This document shows, one piece after another, positions 24,469 through 33,571 of a stretch of 64,000 nucleotides of DNA. A program made the translations under genes and the position numbers. Origin of the DNA: Pseudoalteromonas shioyasakiensis. Lineage in GTDB: Bacteria; Pseudomonadota; Gammaproteobacteria; Enterobacterales; Alteromonadaceae. The notes beneath the pieces are model-generated. The model was not told the origin of the DNA, did not search any database, and saw nothing but the letters and a program-made list of their open reading frames with translations. Position 1 is the stretch's first letter. Each line of letters opens with the position of its first letter. The stretch lies in assembly GCA_013391845.1 (NCBI GenBank), contig CP058414.1, forward strand, positions 2,590,501-2,654,500, given 5' to 3'.

Positions 24469-25752
24469 TTGTCAAATCTTCAGTTCAACAAAAGAAAAAT
24501 ATTCCCCAACCCTTCAGATACGTTTTTTTTCAAGCTGGAGCCTTTAGAGTCTATTAAAGATGAGTGTATTTTTGTGTTAGACGCCAATGTTCTATTATTA
24601 CCATATACAACAGGGGTAAAAAGCTTAAATGCAATTAAAGAAGTTTATAAATCACTTTCTCATGCAGACAGAGTATTTCTACCTGCTCAGACAGTAAGAG
24701 AATTTTTAGATAATCGAGCTATAAAAATAGCTGACATGAACGAAACCTTATCCAAAAAAATGAACCAAAGCTTTCAGTACGTAGGCTCCCATCCTTTATT
24801 AGGTGAACTTGAAGAGTATAAATCTCTAGAAGAGCAGGAAAAGAATGTTCGTGAAGCAATTAAAGCTTATCAAGGTGAAATCAAGAAAACCCTCAAGGTA
24901 ATAAAATCATGGGGATGGAACGACCCTGTAAGTGATATGTACCATGAAATATTGGGTGGCAGGGTTCTATCCGATGAACTGCTTAATATTCAAGAAATAG
25001 AAAAAGATTTAAAACGAAGAAATGATTTAAACATACCTCCTGGTTATAAAGATAAAACTAAAGATGAAAACCAAGCTGGCGACCTTCTTATTTGGCATGA
25101 GATCCTATTGCTAGCTGCTGAAAAGAAAAAGCATTTAGTATTTATTTCTGGTGACGAAAAACCAGATTGGTGGCATCAAAGTGGGAAGAAACCACTATAC
25201 CCAAGATTTGAATTGGTTGATGAATATAGAGAAAAATCAGAAGGTAAATCATTTCATATTATAAGTCTTTCAAGTTTACTAGAGCTTTTTAATGCTGAAG
25301 ATGAAGTCGTTAAAGCAGTCAAATCATCTGAAGACAGTGTTAAATTTAAAACTAAACAATCACTCCATTCAAACTCAGAGTTAGCTGAAAGAGCTTTGCT
25401 AATCGTTGAAAAACTTCGTTCAGCTCTAATTGCAAATAAAATAGAAAGGGATCGCGTGATAGAGCAACAAATGCAAGAAATGAGAACAGCGACTGAGGAA
25501 AATCGGGATAAAATTTGGCATAAGTATAATCGAGTTGATAGAGATCCTACAGCTAAGCTTATGAATTATTACAACTCAAATTTTAAAATTGACGCAATCA
25601 TGATCCGTAGTGAAATGGAATCTCGTCTACCGAATGAAATTTTAGAGAATCGTGAAAACACTTCTTTTGATATGTATTCTCATCCTACAAACCCATTGGG
25701 GTTGGAAAGTGTAGTTGATGATCTAGAATATTTGGCAAAAAGTTTACCATAA
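24469..25752 (+). CDS. PIN-like domain protein (PIN_8 type), candidate defence nuclease
   Basis: The protein has 427 residues and starts at TTG; a stop codon lies directly upstream in frame and no ATG fits better. The N-terminal region has FVLDANVLLLPY at about 36-47 with the first acidic residue of a PIN-like fold, then LPAQTVREFLDNR, and at about 205-235 AGDLLIW and LVFISGDEKPDWW with further acidic residues. This matches PIN_8 (formerly DUF4935). The C-terminal half (290-427) is helical. PIN_8 proteins are metal-dependent RNases or DNases found in prophages and defence islands. It is the last cargo gene before the integrase. Target unknown. Confidence 0.75.
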   Translation: MSNLQFNKRKIFPNPSDTFFFKLEPLESIKDECIFVLDANVLLLPYTTGVKSLNAIKEVYKSLSHADRVFLPAQTVREFLDNRAIKIADMNETLSKKMNQSFQYVGSHPLLGELEEYKSLEEQEKNVREAIKAYQGEIKKTLKVIKSWGWNDPVSDMYHEILGGRVLSDELLNIQEIEKDLKRRNDLNIPPGYKDKTKDENQAGDLLIWHEILLLAAEKKKHLVFISGDEKPDWWHQSGKKPLYPRFELVDEYREKSEGKSFHIISLSSLLELFNAEDEVVKAVKSSEDSVKFKTKQSLHSNSELAERALLIVEKLRSALIANKIERDRVIEQQMQEMRTATEENRDKIWHKYNRVDRDPTAKLMNYYNSNFKIDAIMIRSEMESRLPNEILENRENTSFDMYSHPTNPLGLESVVDDLEYLAKSLP

Positions 25753-25969
25753 ATAGCACAGGTCATTAAACGGACAAAACAGTTGAATATTCTCTTAGCT
25801 CAATATCATAACCAACTTTTTAGCCTCTTAATTCGGCAACACTTGAACCTATTATTGGTATAAAGGTGACCTTCGGATATAAATCGTTTAGGTTAAAAAT
25901 TTTACCGATAATCCTCTTTAAATTTACAACAGACAGTTGAAAGTTGATTTAAGCTAATTCTTAAATAAA
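25753..25969. other. Gap between the PIN-like gene and the integrase gene
   Basis: I see no gene or clear terminator in these 217 AT-rich bases; the two genes converge here. Confidence 0.3.
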
Positions 25970-27166
25970 TCAATTTGAGTTAAATATTAAATTGCAATAA
26001 AGCTCATAGCCTTCTCTCTGTTCTTTCATCCAGTCATGTTTGTTGTAGACCGCCATAACACCGCGCATTGTATGTCCGAGCATCTTTTCTGTTACATGAG
26101 GTGCTACACCATGCTCACTTAATAATGTAGATAATGATCTTCGTGCATCATGAGGTATGAATTTTGGCATATTGTATTTTTCAAATAGCTGCTCCCAAAC
26201 ACGGCCACAATAACGGTTAATGCTATGTGTTGTCATCGGCTTACGTGGGTTGCTGCCTGGTATTATGTATTCAAAGTTTCCGTAAACAGATACAAGCCTA
26301 TTCAGGATTTCTTTCATCAAGCTAGAGATTGGGCGCCTTATCGTTTTATTTGTTTTTGAGTTTTCCGGTGGTACAGTCCAAACATCATTCTCAAAGTCAA
26401 AATGCTCCCACTTAGCTAAACGAACCTCAGACTGACGAGCGCCAGTTATGAATATAAGCTGCAAACAAGACTTGGTTGCTAATGTTGCTCTGGTAGATTC
26501 AATCTGCAACCAAAGTTTAGCTATTTCATCTAGCTGTAAAACTCGTTGGCCTACACTCGCATGCTCACCTACATCACTTACGTTTAGATTTAACACCGGA
26601 TTAAAAGGTTTTACTAAACCACGTTTTTCAGCCCAGCCTAATATTGATTTTATACGGGTTAAAATTGTGCCGGCGGTTTTAGCACTGCCATCACGCTTAA
26701 CCATATCAAAGTACTTTACCCAGTCATGAATAGTCATATTGTCGACGGGTAAGGCTCTATCGTTTAAGTAAGGAGTCACCCATTTTTTTACATGGTTTTT
26801 GTAAAGTGTTTGGGTTTTCTCTTTAAGGTCTGGCACGCGAGTTAATACCCATTCATGAGCAACTTCAGTGATTGTGGGTAAGCCCTTTGCATTGTTACGC
26901 ATTAGCTTTAATTCAATGCGAGGATCTTTCTTTTGACTAAGCCAGTTTTGAAACTGTGGTATGTACGATTGAGCTTCTTTAATAGAAAGGCCAGGATAAC
27001 GACCAAGTGTGATGATCACTTGTTTGCAATCGACTCGGCAACGATATTGCCAAGTAATCGTTCCTTTTGCTGATATCCTTACACTAAGGCTATCTCTGTG
27101 CGATAATGTGCAGGGCTCTTGGTTCTTGCCTAACAAATTTCGGAGTTTGGTATCGCTTAACGGCAT
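25970..27166 (-). CDS. Prophage tyrosine integrase (DUF4102 arm-binding type)
   Basis: The 398-residue protein has an N-terminal arm-binding domain (about 1-85; TITWQYRCRV, ITLGRYPGLS), a core-binding domain (95-190) and a catalytic domain. The active-site residues are present: R244 in GARQSEVR, H339 and R342 in HDARRS, H365 in LGHTMRG and Y374 in AVYNKH. It should integrate and excise the prophage. It is transcribed away from the chromosomal gene sbcB, which begins 139 bases from its start, so the right attachment site must lie in that gap. Confidence 0.92.
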   Translation of the reverse strand: MPLSDTKLRNLLGKNQEPCTLSHRDSLSVRISAKGTITWQYRCRVDCKQVIITLGRYPGLSIKEAQSYIPQFQNWLSQKKDPRIELKLMRNNAKGLPTITEVAHEWVLTRVPDLKEKTQTLYKNHVKKWVTPYLNDRALPVDNMTIHDWVKYFDMVKRDGSAKTAGTILTRIKSILGWAEKRGLVKPFNPVLNLNVSDVGEHASVGQRVLQLDEIAKLWLQIESTRATLATKSCLQLIFITGARQSEVRLAKWEHFDFENDVWTVPPENSKTNKTIRRPISSLMKEILNRLVSVYGNFEYIIPGSNPRKPMTTHSINRYCGRVWEQLFEKYNMPKFIPHDARRSLSTLLSEHGVAPHVTEKMLGHTMRGVMAVYNKHDWMKEQREGYELYCNLIFNSN

Positions 27167-27304
27167 TTAATTTTTTATACACACTTACAAAAAAATTTAT
27201 ACACGATACTATACACACCTTGAGATCATTGCAAGAAACACGAAGTAACTAGAAGAACTAAAAACAAGCCCAAACGCATTGAATTTAAAGGCTTAGGATA
27301 TTGC
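27167..27304. other. Right prophage end: three TATACAC repeats, probable integrase arm sites and att region
   Basis: TATACAC occurs at 27176, 27198 and 27210, spaced 22 and 12 bases, directly upstream of the integrase gene. Integrases of this type bind short repeated arm sites near att. The attachment core itself cannot be fixed because the left end is outside the window; no tRNA gene is seen here. The 3' part of the gap should be the host sbcB promoter. Confidence 0.5.
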
Positions 27305-28756
27305 ATGGCAAACAGAGAATACTACGACACACCCCCTACGATATACTGGCACGACTACGAAACATTTGGCGCAAGCCCGCAAAAAGACCGCCCGAGTCAA
27401 TTTGCAGGTATTCGTACTGATCTCGATTTAAATATTATTGGTGAGCCGTTAATTGAGTATTGTAAGCCAGCGGCTGATTACTTGCCCCATCCTGAAGCGT
27501 GTTTAATAACGGGCATCACACCGCAAGTTGCGATGCAAAAAGGCTTGATTGAAGCTGAGTTTATGGCAAAGATCCATGCTGAGTTTAGTCAACCGAACAC
27601 CTGTGTAGCGGGTTATAACAGCATTCGCTTTGATGATGAAGTCACGCGTTACAGCTTATACCGTAATTTTTATGACCCTTACGAGCGCGAATACAAAAAC
27701 AATAATAGCCGCTGGGATATCATTGATCTGGTACGAGCATGTTACGCGTTACGCCCAGAGGGCATTGAATGGCCGCTTAAAGAAGACGGGTCACCTAGCT
27801 TTAAACTCGAGCACTTAACCGTTGCCAATGGCATTGAACATGCTGCCGCTCACGATGCATTAAGTGATGTAACGGCAACCATAGCGTTGGCAAAATTAAT
27901 AAAAGAAAAACAACCAAAGTTGTATCAGTTTTTCTTTAGCTTACGCTCTAAAAAAGCACTAGCTGATTTAGTTGATGTATTTAACATGACACCATTAGTG
28001 CACACCTCATCACGAATTCCGGCAAGTCAGGGCTGCACAAGCTGGATTGCCCCAATGAGCTTTCACCCTGTCAATAAAAACGCCATTATTTGCTTTAATT
28101 TGACTGAAGATCCGCAAGTCTTATTAGATTTATCTGTTGAAGAGCTGCGCACGCGTCTTTACACAAAACACAGTGACCTTGGTGAAGGTGAAGCACCTGT
28201 AGGCTTAAAGCTCGTGCATTTGAATAAATGCCCTATTCTTGCACCAGCAAAAACCTTATTACCAGAAAATGCAGCTCGATTAGGTATTGACCGAGAAAAA
28301 TGCTTACAAAATCTAGCCATTTTAAAAGCCAACACTGAGCTTCGCGACAAAGTAACCGAAGTGTTTAATGAACAACGTGATTATGGCGAAACCACTAACC
28401 CTGACTATCAACTTTATGATGGCTTTACCAGCCACGCTGATAAAGCTAAATTTGCCATTATTCGAGATGCAAGCCCTGAGCAATTAGCCTCAATGCAGCT
28501 TGATTTTGATGATAAAAAGTTTGCCACCTTACTATTTAGATACCGAGCTCGAAACTGGCCTCAAACACTCAGCCAAGATGAACTGGCAAAGTGGCGCCAA
28601 TATTGTCAAAACAAACTAATGCATGGCGAAGATAATCCATCAATTAGTGGGCAAGATTTCATGATCACACTTGAGTATCTGGCTCATGAAAATGATGATA
28701 ACGAGAAAAATCTGCATATTTTAAAAGCCTTGTACAATTACGCACAAAGCATGTAA
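27305..28756 (+). CDS. sbcB: Exodeoxyribonuclease I
   Basis: This 483-residue protein matches SbcB in length and order. The DEDD exonuclease domain starts with YWHDYETFG (about 14-22), the Exo II part is GYNSIRFDDEV (about 103-113) and the Exo III part is EHAAAHDALSDVTAT (about 177-191). An SH3-like and helical C-terminal domain follow. It degrades single-stranded DNA 3' to 5' and acts in mismatch repair and recombination. It is the first chromosomal gene beside the prophage and appears intact. Confidence 0.95.
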   Translation: MANREYYDTPPTIYWHDYETFGASPQKDRPSQFAGIRTDLDLNIIGEPLIEYCKPAADYLPHPEACLITGITPQVAMQKGLIEAEFMAKIHAEFSQPNTCVAGYNSIRFDDEVTRYSLYRNFYDPYEREYKNNNSRWDIIDLVRACYALRPEGIEWPLKEDGSPSFKLEHLTVANGIEHAAAHDALSDVTATIALAKLIKEKQPKLYQFFFSLRSKKALADLVDVFNMTPLVHTSSRIPASQGCTSWIAPMSFHPVNKNAIICFNLTEDPQVLLDLSVEELRTRLYTKHSDLGEGEAPVGLKLVHLNKCPILAPAKTLLPENAARLGIDREKCLQNLAILKANTELRDKVTEVFNEQRDYGETTNPDYQLYDGFTSHADKAKFAIIRDASPEQLASMQLDFDDKKFATLLFRYRARNWPQTLSQDELAKWRQYCQNKLMHGEDNPSISGQDFMITLEYLAHENDDNEKNLHILKALYNYAQSM

Positions 28757-28760
28757 TTGA

Positions 28761-28787
28761 AAACGCGACAATCATTGTCGCGTTTTT
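28761..28787. terminator. Bidirectional terminator after sbcB
   Basis: AAACGCGACAA and TTGTCGCGTTT form an 11-bp stem with a 3-base loop, followed by T residues on the plus strand and preceded by A residues, so it serves both convergent genes. Confidence 0.85.
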
Positions 28788-28794
28788 ATAGGTA

Positions 28795-29676
28795 TTACTT
28801 TTTATGTAACGCTTCGATGCGCGCTAATAAACTTGAGGTGTCATAGCGTCCACCACCTAAAGCTTGTACATCAGCGTAATATTGATCAACTGTTGCCGTC
28901 ATCGGCAAAGTTGCGCCGTTTGCCTTTGCCTCATCTAGAGCAATGCCTAAATCTTTACGCATCCAATCAACAGCAAAACCAAATTCGTATTCGCCAGCCC
29001 ACATGGTTTTGTAGCGGTTTTCCATCTGCCATGAGCCTGCTGCACCTTTAGAGATGGTTTCAATGACCTTTTCACCATCAAGGCCGGCTTGTTTTGCAAA
29101 GTGTAATCCCTCGGCTAAGCCCTGCACCACACCGGCAATACAAATCTGATTAACCATTTTACAAAGTTGGCCAGAGCCTACTTCGCCTAATAATTGGCTA
29201 AAGCGACTAAAAGCAGCCATCACAGGCTGAACAACATTAAAATCAGCTTCATCGCCACCAACCATCACGGTTAACACGCCATTTTCTGCACCTGCTTGAC
29301 CACCAGAGACTGGCGCATCTAAAAATGCAATACCATGCTGTTTAGCTTGAGCTCCTACTTCACGTGCAACTTCAGCCGACGTTGTGGTGTGGTCTACTAA
29401 ATAGCTCCCCTCATGCATACTTACAAGAACACCATTTTCACCATAAACAACTGAACGTAAATCGTCATCATTGCCTACACACATGAAAACGATATCAGCA
29501 CCTTTAGCTGCTTCACTTGGCGTTTCACAATAACTACCTTGATATTCTGAAACCCACTTTTGCGCTTTAGCTGTTGTGCGGTTGTAAACTGTCACGTTGT
29601 GACCTGCGTTAGCAAGGTGACCCGCCATTGGGTAACCCATTACACCTAATCCGATGAAGGCGACTTTCATTGACAT
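28795..29676 (-). CDS. NAD(P)-dependent dehydrogenase of the 3-hydroxyisobutyrate dehydrogenase family
   Basis: The protein has 293 residues. The Rossmann motif GLGVMGYPMAGHL (about 9-21) is followed by VYNRT. The substrate signature DAPVSGGQAGAENG is at about 120-133, and the catalytic Lys is in GQLCKMVNQ (about 171). This beta-hydroxyacid dehydrogenase family includes MmsB, GarR, GLYR and YihU, so the true substrate is open (3-hydroxyisobutyrate, tartronate semialdehyde or succinic semialdehyde). It is a single gene that converges on sbcB. Confidence 0.85.
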   Translation of the reverse strand: MSMKVAFIGLGVMGYPMAGHLANAGHNVTVYNRTTAKAQKWVSEYQGSYCETPSEAAKGADIVFMCVGNDDDLRSVVYGENGVLVSMHEGSYLVDHTTTSAEVAREVGAQAKQHGIAFLDAPVSGGQAGAENGVLTVMVGGDEADFNVVQPVMAAFSRFSQLLGEVGSGQLCKMVNQICIAGVVQGLAEGLHFAKQAGLDGEKVIETISKGAAGSWQMENRYKTMWAGEYEFGFAVDWMRKDLGIALDEAKANGATLPMTATVDQYYADVQALGGGRYDTSSLLARIEALHKK

Positions 29677-29790
29677 AAAACTGACCTATTTGAGTGATAA
29701 ATTAGTAACAATTTCATTATCTCAACCGATTAACTAAAAAGCGAATGAAAAAAAGTTCATTTAAACCAGTCAAAAACACACAGGTAACAC

Positions 29791-30306
29791 ATGGATAGTA
29801 TATATCGTTTCAACGCCCAGCTTGCATCTGGTGAAAATTTTAGCCTTGAATCGCTACAAGGAAAAACAGCGCTTATCGTCAATATTGCCAGTAAATGTAA
29901 TTTTTCAGTGCAAATGGCAAGCCTTGAAAAGCTCTATCTAGAATATAAACAGCAAGGATTTACTGTGCTTGGGTTTGCATGTAATCAATTTGGCCACAAT
30001 GAGCCCCTTGATGGCAATGAGCTACAAGCTTTTTATCAGCAGCACTTTGATGTCAGTTTTCCTATTTTTAACAAAGTATTAGTTAACGGCCCTGATGCCC
30101 ACCCTTTATTTAATCATTTAAAGTGTCATACCCGTGGAATTGCACAAAACCGCGCAATTAAATGGAATTTCACCAAATTTCTTATAAACTCAGAGGGTCA
30201 ACTCGTTGCGCGATATGCCCCGCGTACCAAACCCGAAACCCTCAAAATGGTGATAGAGAGTAATTTAAATGATGAAACTGGCCTTATTCAGTGCGCAAAA
30301 ATATGA
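29791..30306 (+). CDS. Glutathione peroxidase (thiol peroxidase, BtuE/BsaA type)
   Basis: This 171-residue protein has the catalytic tetrad pattern: Cys in NIASKCNFS (about residue 37), Gln in FACNQFGHNEP (about 71), and Trp/Asn in IKWNFTKFL (about 125). It uses Cys rather than selenocysteine and would reduce peroxides with thioredoxin or glutathione. The usual G-F/Y-T after the active Cys is N-F-S here. It overlaps the next gene by 38 bases in another frame. Confidence 0.88.
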   Translation: MDSIYRFNAQLASGENFSLESLQGKTALIVNIASKCNFSVQMASLEKLYLEYKQQGFTVLGFACNQFGHNEPLDGNELQAFYQQHFDVSFPIFNKVLVNGPDAHPLFNHLKCHTRGIAQNRAIKWNFTKFLINSEGQLVARYAPRTKPETLKMVIESNLNDETGLIQCAKI

Positions 30307-31255
30307 GCAACCGTTTTTTGAAAGGAATCTAACTGAATACGCTGACTCTGTTTCGCTCAGTTATTTTGAGCAGTCTTTAAACATCAATACAACTCCTCTT
30401 TGTAAAGGCTTCGATGCGGTGTGCGTGTTTGTAAACGATACAGTCGACAAGCACGTCATTGCAGATATGGCAGCTGTAGGCGTAAAAGCAATCTTATTAC
30501 GCTGTGCAGGTTTTAATAATGTAGACCTTGATGCAGCCAAAGAGCATAACATCAAGGTATGCCGCGTCCCGGCTTATAGCCCCGAAGCTGTCGCAGAGCA
30601 TTGTATTGCTCTAATGCTAACGCTCAACCGTAAAACCCACAAAGCCTTTAACCGTGTACGTGAAGGTAACTTTGATTTAAACGGCTTACTTGGCTTTAAT
30701 CTGTTTAAAAAAACCATTGGGATTATAGGCTGTGGCAAAATCGGTTTAGCTTTAGTGAATATTTTAAATGGCTTTGGGGCTAAAGTACTCGTTTGTGACC
30801 CAATGGCAAGTGAAGGCCCTTATACTTTATGTGATTTAGACACATTGCTCACACAAAGTGATGTCATCTCTTTACATTGCCCACTCAACGAGCACACCCA
30901 TCATTTAATTGATAGCAGTGCATTTAAAAAAATGAAAGACGGTGTTATGTTAATTAACACCTCTCGTGGTGCACTTCTCGATAGCCAAGCATGTATTCAA
31001 GCGCTTAAGTCTAAAAAGCTCGGACATTTAGGACTTGATGTGTATGAGCAAGAGTCAGAGTTATTCTTTAAAGATCATCGCGAAGAAATCATGCAAGACG
31101 ATATTTTTTCACGCCTTATTAGTTTTCCTAATGTGTTAGTGACAGGCCACCAAGGCTTCTTCACCCAAGAAGCGCTTAGCGAAATAGCCTGCACCACACT
31201 ACAAAGTGCTAATGAGATAAGCCAAGGCTTACCATTAACTAACGAAGTTAGTTAA
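30269..31255 (+). CDS. ldhA: D-lactate dehydrogenase (fermentative)
   Basis: This 328-residue protein closely follows E. coli LdhA: LRCAGFNNVDLDAAKEHNI, VPAYSPEAVAEH, the Rossmann motif GIIGCGKIG, INTSRGALLD with the catalytic Arg, DVYEQESELFF with the Glu and TGHQGFFT with the His. It reduces pyruvate to D-lactate with NADH. The start ATG ATG at 30269 has GAGAG upstream and lies inside the end of the peroxidase gene, so the two are translationally linked. Confidence 0.9.
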   Translation: MMKLALFSAQKYEQPFFERNLTEYADSVSLSYFEQSLNINTTPLCKGFDAVCVFVNDTVDKHVIADMAAVGVKAILLRCAGFNNVDLDAAKEHNIKVCRVPAYSPEAVAEHCIALMLTLNRKTHKAFNRVREGNFDLNGLLGFNLFKKTIGIIGCGKIGLALVNILNGFGAKVLVCDPMASEGPYTLCDLDTLLTQSDVISLHCPLNEHTHHLIDSSAFKKMKDGVMLINTSRGALLDSQACIQALKSKKLGHLGLDVYEQESELFFKDHREEIMQDDIFSRLISFPNVLVTGHQGFFTQEALSEIACTTLQSANEISQGLPLTNEVS

Positions 31256-31274
31256 TGAGTGCGTACCTTATACT

Positions 31275-31308
31275 AAAAAGGCGTGAGGTTTAAACCCCAC
31301 GCCTTTTT
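31275..31308. terminator. Terminator after ldhA
   Basis: AAAAAGGCGTGAGG pairs with CCCCACGCCTTTTT around a 6-base loop (one mismatch), ending in a T-run on the plus strand and also on the minus strand. Confidence 0.85.
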
Positions 31309-31326
31309 ACTTTTGTCTTTTACCTC

Positions 31327-31361
31327 GAAACTAGAAACTTGTAACTCGCAGCTCAAGACTC
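31327..31361. repeat. Five degenerate 7-base tandem units
   Basis: GAAACTA, GAAACTT, GTAACTC, GCAGCTC and AAGACTC follow one another without gaps, ending at the stop codon of the transporter gene. Confidence 0.5.
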
Positions 31362-32686
31362 TATTTCAACAACGCCACGTTCACAAATACTGCTGTCATT
31401 AATAACGGGCACACAAAGCGAATATACTGAGCAAACCAATAATGAGGGCCGCTCGAGACTTGATGCAATTTATTACCACGTTGCCATAACCAGCCTACAG
31501 TAATGAAATAGAACAGTCCCATTAAAGGTAGTTGGTACTGCGTAAGCACCATAATCACCAAACCAAATAACCAGTCAAAATTTAAGATAATAACTGATGA
31601 AGCGATAAAGACGATTAAAGTTACAAATAAAGTCGCTTTTTTACGCTCTATACTGTGGTTCTCAACTAAAAATGCCACTGGAATTTCAGTTGATGAAATT
31701 GTTGATGTAACAGAAGCTATTGACATTAACACGAAAAACAATAATCCAACGAGTAAGCCCATTTGCCCCATAGTACTAAACAGCTCAGGTAAAATTGCAA
31801 AAATTAACTGCCCTTCACCTACTAATTTACCGTTGCTAAACACTTCTACACCGTTATGCTGAGCAACAAAAATAGCTGGTATAATCAACAAACCCGCCAA
31901 AAAGGCAACCCCCGTATCTAGCAACGCCACTGTTCCGGTTAGTTTAGGAAGGTTCGCATCAGGCTTTAAATATGAGCCATAAACCATCATACAGCCTACA
32001 CCTAACGACAATGAAAAGAACGCTTGTCCCATTGCCGCAATAATTAAGTTTGCATCAAGAATTTGACTAAAATCTGGCACTAAGTAGGCTGCAAAGCCAT
32101 CTATCGCACCATCTAAGGTCGCGATATAAGCAATTAACGCCACTAATAACACTAGCAATAATGGCATTAAACGGCGTGACCAAGTCTCGATTCCTGATTT
32201 AACCCCTTTTAAGATAATACTCGCAGTTAGAATAAGCATCAGCGGCGTAAACACAAAGTTGCGTGCCATTGAATCACTATGCAAAAAGTTACTTAACTCA
32301 GTAAAACCCAAGAAGCTAGCGATTGGCTCAAGTGCATACGCTAACATCCAACCTGCGACTATCGAATAAAAGCTTAACATCACAATTGCACCAAACAGAC
32401 CTATGTAGCCTGCTGCAGCGCCCACTTTAGGAGCCGTATCTTGCCATGCATTGGATAATGCTTTTACCGGATTAGCTTGCGCTTGGTGGCCTAAATACAG
32501 CTCAGTATAAAGGGCTGGAAGCGCTAATAAGAAGATAACAATGAAGTAAACAAGTAAAAATGCACCGCCGCCATGGTTTGCCGCTTGTGTTGGAAAGCCC
32601 CAAATATTACCTAAACCTACCGCCGCACCTGAAGCGGCTAATACGAAACCTAGTCGGCTGTGAAAGCCGTCACGAACTTGTGCCAT
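31361..32686 (-). CDS. Sodium-dependent transporter, neurotransmitter:sodium symporter (NSS) family
   Basis: The protein has 441 residues and about 11 membrane helices, typical of bacterial NSS proteins with LeuT fold. The signature GLGNIWGFPTQAANHGGGAF (about 25-44, first unwound helix with the sodium and substrate site) is present, and the protein starts RDGFHSRLGFVLAASGAAVG. It imports an amino acid or similar solute with Na+, which fits a marine cell. Substrate cannot be read from sequence. It is transcribed alone. Confidence 0.9.
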   Translation of the reverse strand: MAQVRDGFHSRLGFVLAASGAAVGLGNIWGFPTQAANHGGGAFLLVYFIVIFLLALPALYTELYLGHQAQANPVKALSNAWQDTAPKVGAAAGYIGLFGAIVMLSFYSIVAGWMLAYALEPIASFLGFTELSNFLHSDSMARNFVFTPLMLILTASIILKGVKSGIETWSRRLMPLLLVLLVALIAYIATLDGAIDGFAAYLVPDFSQILDANLIIAAMGQAFFSLSLGVGCMMVYGSYLKPDANLPKLTGTVALLDTGVAFLAGLLIIPAIFVAQHNGVEVFSNGKLVGEGQLIFAILPELFSTMGQMGLLVGLLFFVLMSIASVTSTISSTEIPVAFLVENHSIERKKATLFVTLIVFIASSVIILNFDWLFGLVIMVLTQYQLPLMGLFYFITVGWLWQRGNKLHQVSSGPHYWFAQYIRFVCPLLMTAVFVNVALLK

Positions 32687-32833
32687 ACATCTATAAATCT
32701 GTTATTATTTTTCCTCATTAAACCATAATTACAGCCAACTGCGTAAACTATTTGAGTTGTTCGTGCTCTTACAAGTTCATTTGCTGTAAAAATAAACAAA
32801 ACTAAATACGAACCCCCGTATAAGCGTTAAATC

Positions 32834-33571
32834 ATGAGCAGCCACTATTTTTCAAACACCTTAGTTATTAATCTGCAGCCGAACAACACAGCACAGCAAA
32901 TTATGCTTATGGAAGCATCAAACATCGATATTTCAAGCTTAGCTATTGAAAAATTGCTCAGTGAGTTTGAATTATGTGTACTTGAAAAACGCAAAGTGCC
33001 CGCAGCTAAACAAGAGTATTTAGCGACTCGCTTAACGTTAAAGTATTTATACAAACATACTTACCCTCATGATGATTTAGCGCTCAATGAAATATCAAGC
33101 CAATTTGATGACAAAGACAGTAAGCTAAAACTACATACACCCGTTAGAGAGTCTGTTTGGGCTTGCTTATCTCATTCAAATGGTTTGATAGGTGCTGCCC
33201 TCAACCCAGCTCAGCAGCTGCTTGGTTTTGATATTGAACAAAGCAACAAACCTCGCCCTTTTATCAAGCTTGCAAAGCATTTTTATCATCAAGATGAAGT
33301 TGACTTAATCAGCAGTTTTGATGCACCCGATGAACAGGCACAGTGTTTTTTTAGAATTTGGACATTAAAAGAAGCCCTTGCTAAGGCAAGTACTCAGCCG
33401 ATTGCGAAACTGCTCGCTCCCAATGTATTTGAAGAAATACGTAAACATAATTTCTGCGCTAGCAGTAATTGTATTGAAGGCTTTGACATAAGTGTTGTGG
33501 CACAAAAAAGCACTGACTGGCAGTGCTCTTTTATTAGCTTTAGCGACTTACGCCGCGACTTGGCTTTCTAA
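32834..33571 (+). CDS. 4'-phosphopantetheinyl transferase (Sfp type)
   Basis: The protein has 245 residues. LLGFDIEQ (about 130-137) supplies the first metal-binding acidic residues and WTLKEALAKAS (about 175-185) the W-x-x-K-E-A signature. It transfers phosphopantetheine from CoA to carrier proteins of fatty acid, polyketide or peptide synthesis. No synthase genes lie nearby, so it may serve distant clusters or act as a general enzyme. It converges with lysC, and the two 3' ends overlap by 24 bases, which is unusual. Confidence 0.85.
   Translation: MSSHYFSNTLVINLQPNNTAQQIMLMEASNIDISSLAIEKLLSEFELCVLEKRKVPAAKQEYLATRLTLKYLYKHTYPHDDLALNEISSQFDDKDSKLKLHTPVRESVWACLSHSNGLIGAALNPAQQLLGFDIEQSNKPRPFIKLAKHFYHQDEVDLISSFDAPDEQAQCFFRIWTLKEALAKASTQPIAKLLAPNVFEEIRKHNFCASSNCIEGFDISVVAQKSTDWQCSFISFSDLRRDLAF

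Noticed and set aside
27167..27304. tRNA gene as integration target
   Set aside because: No cloverleaf could be folded from these bases.
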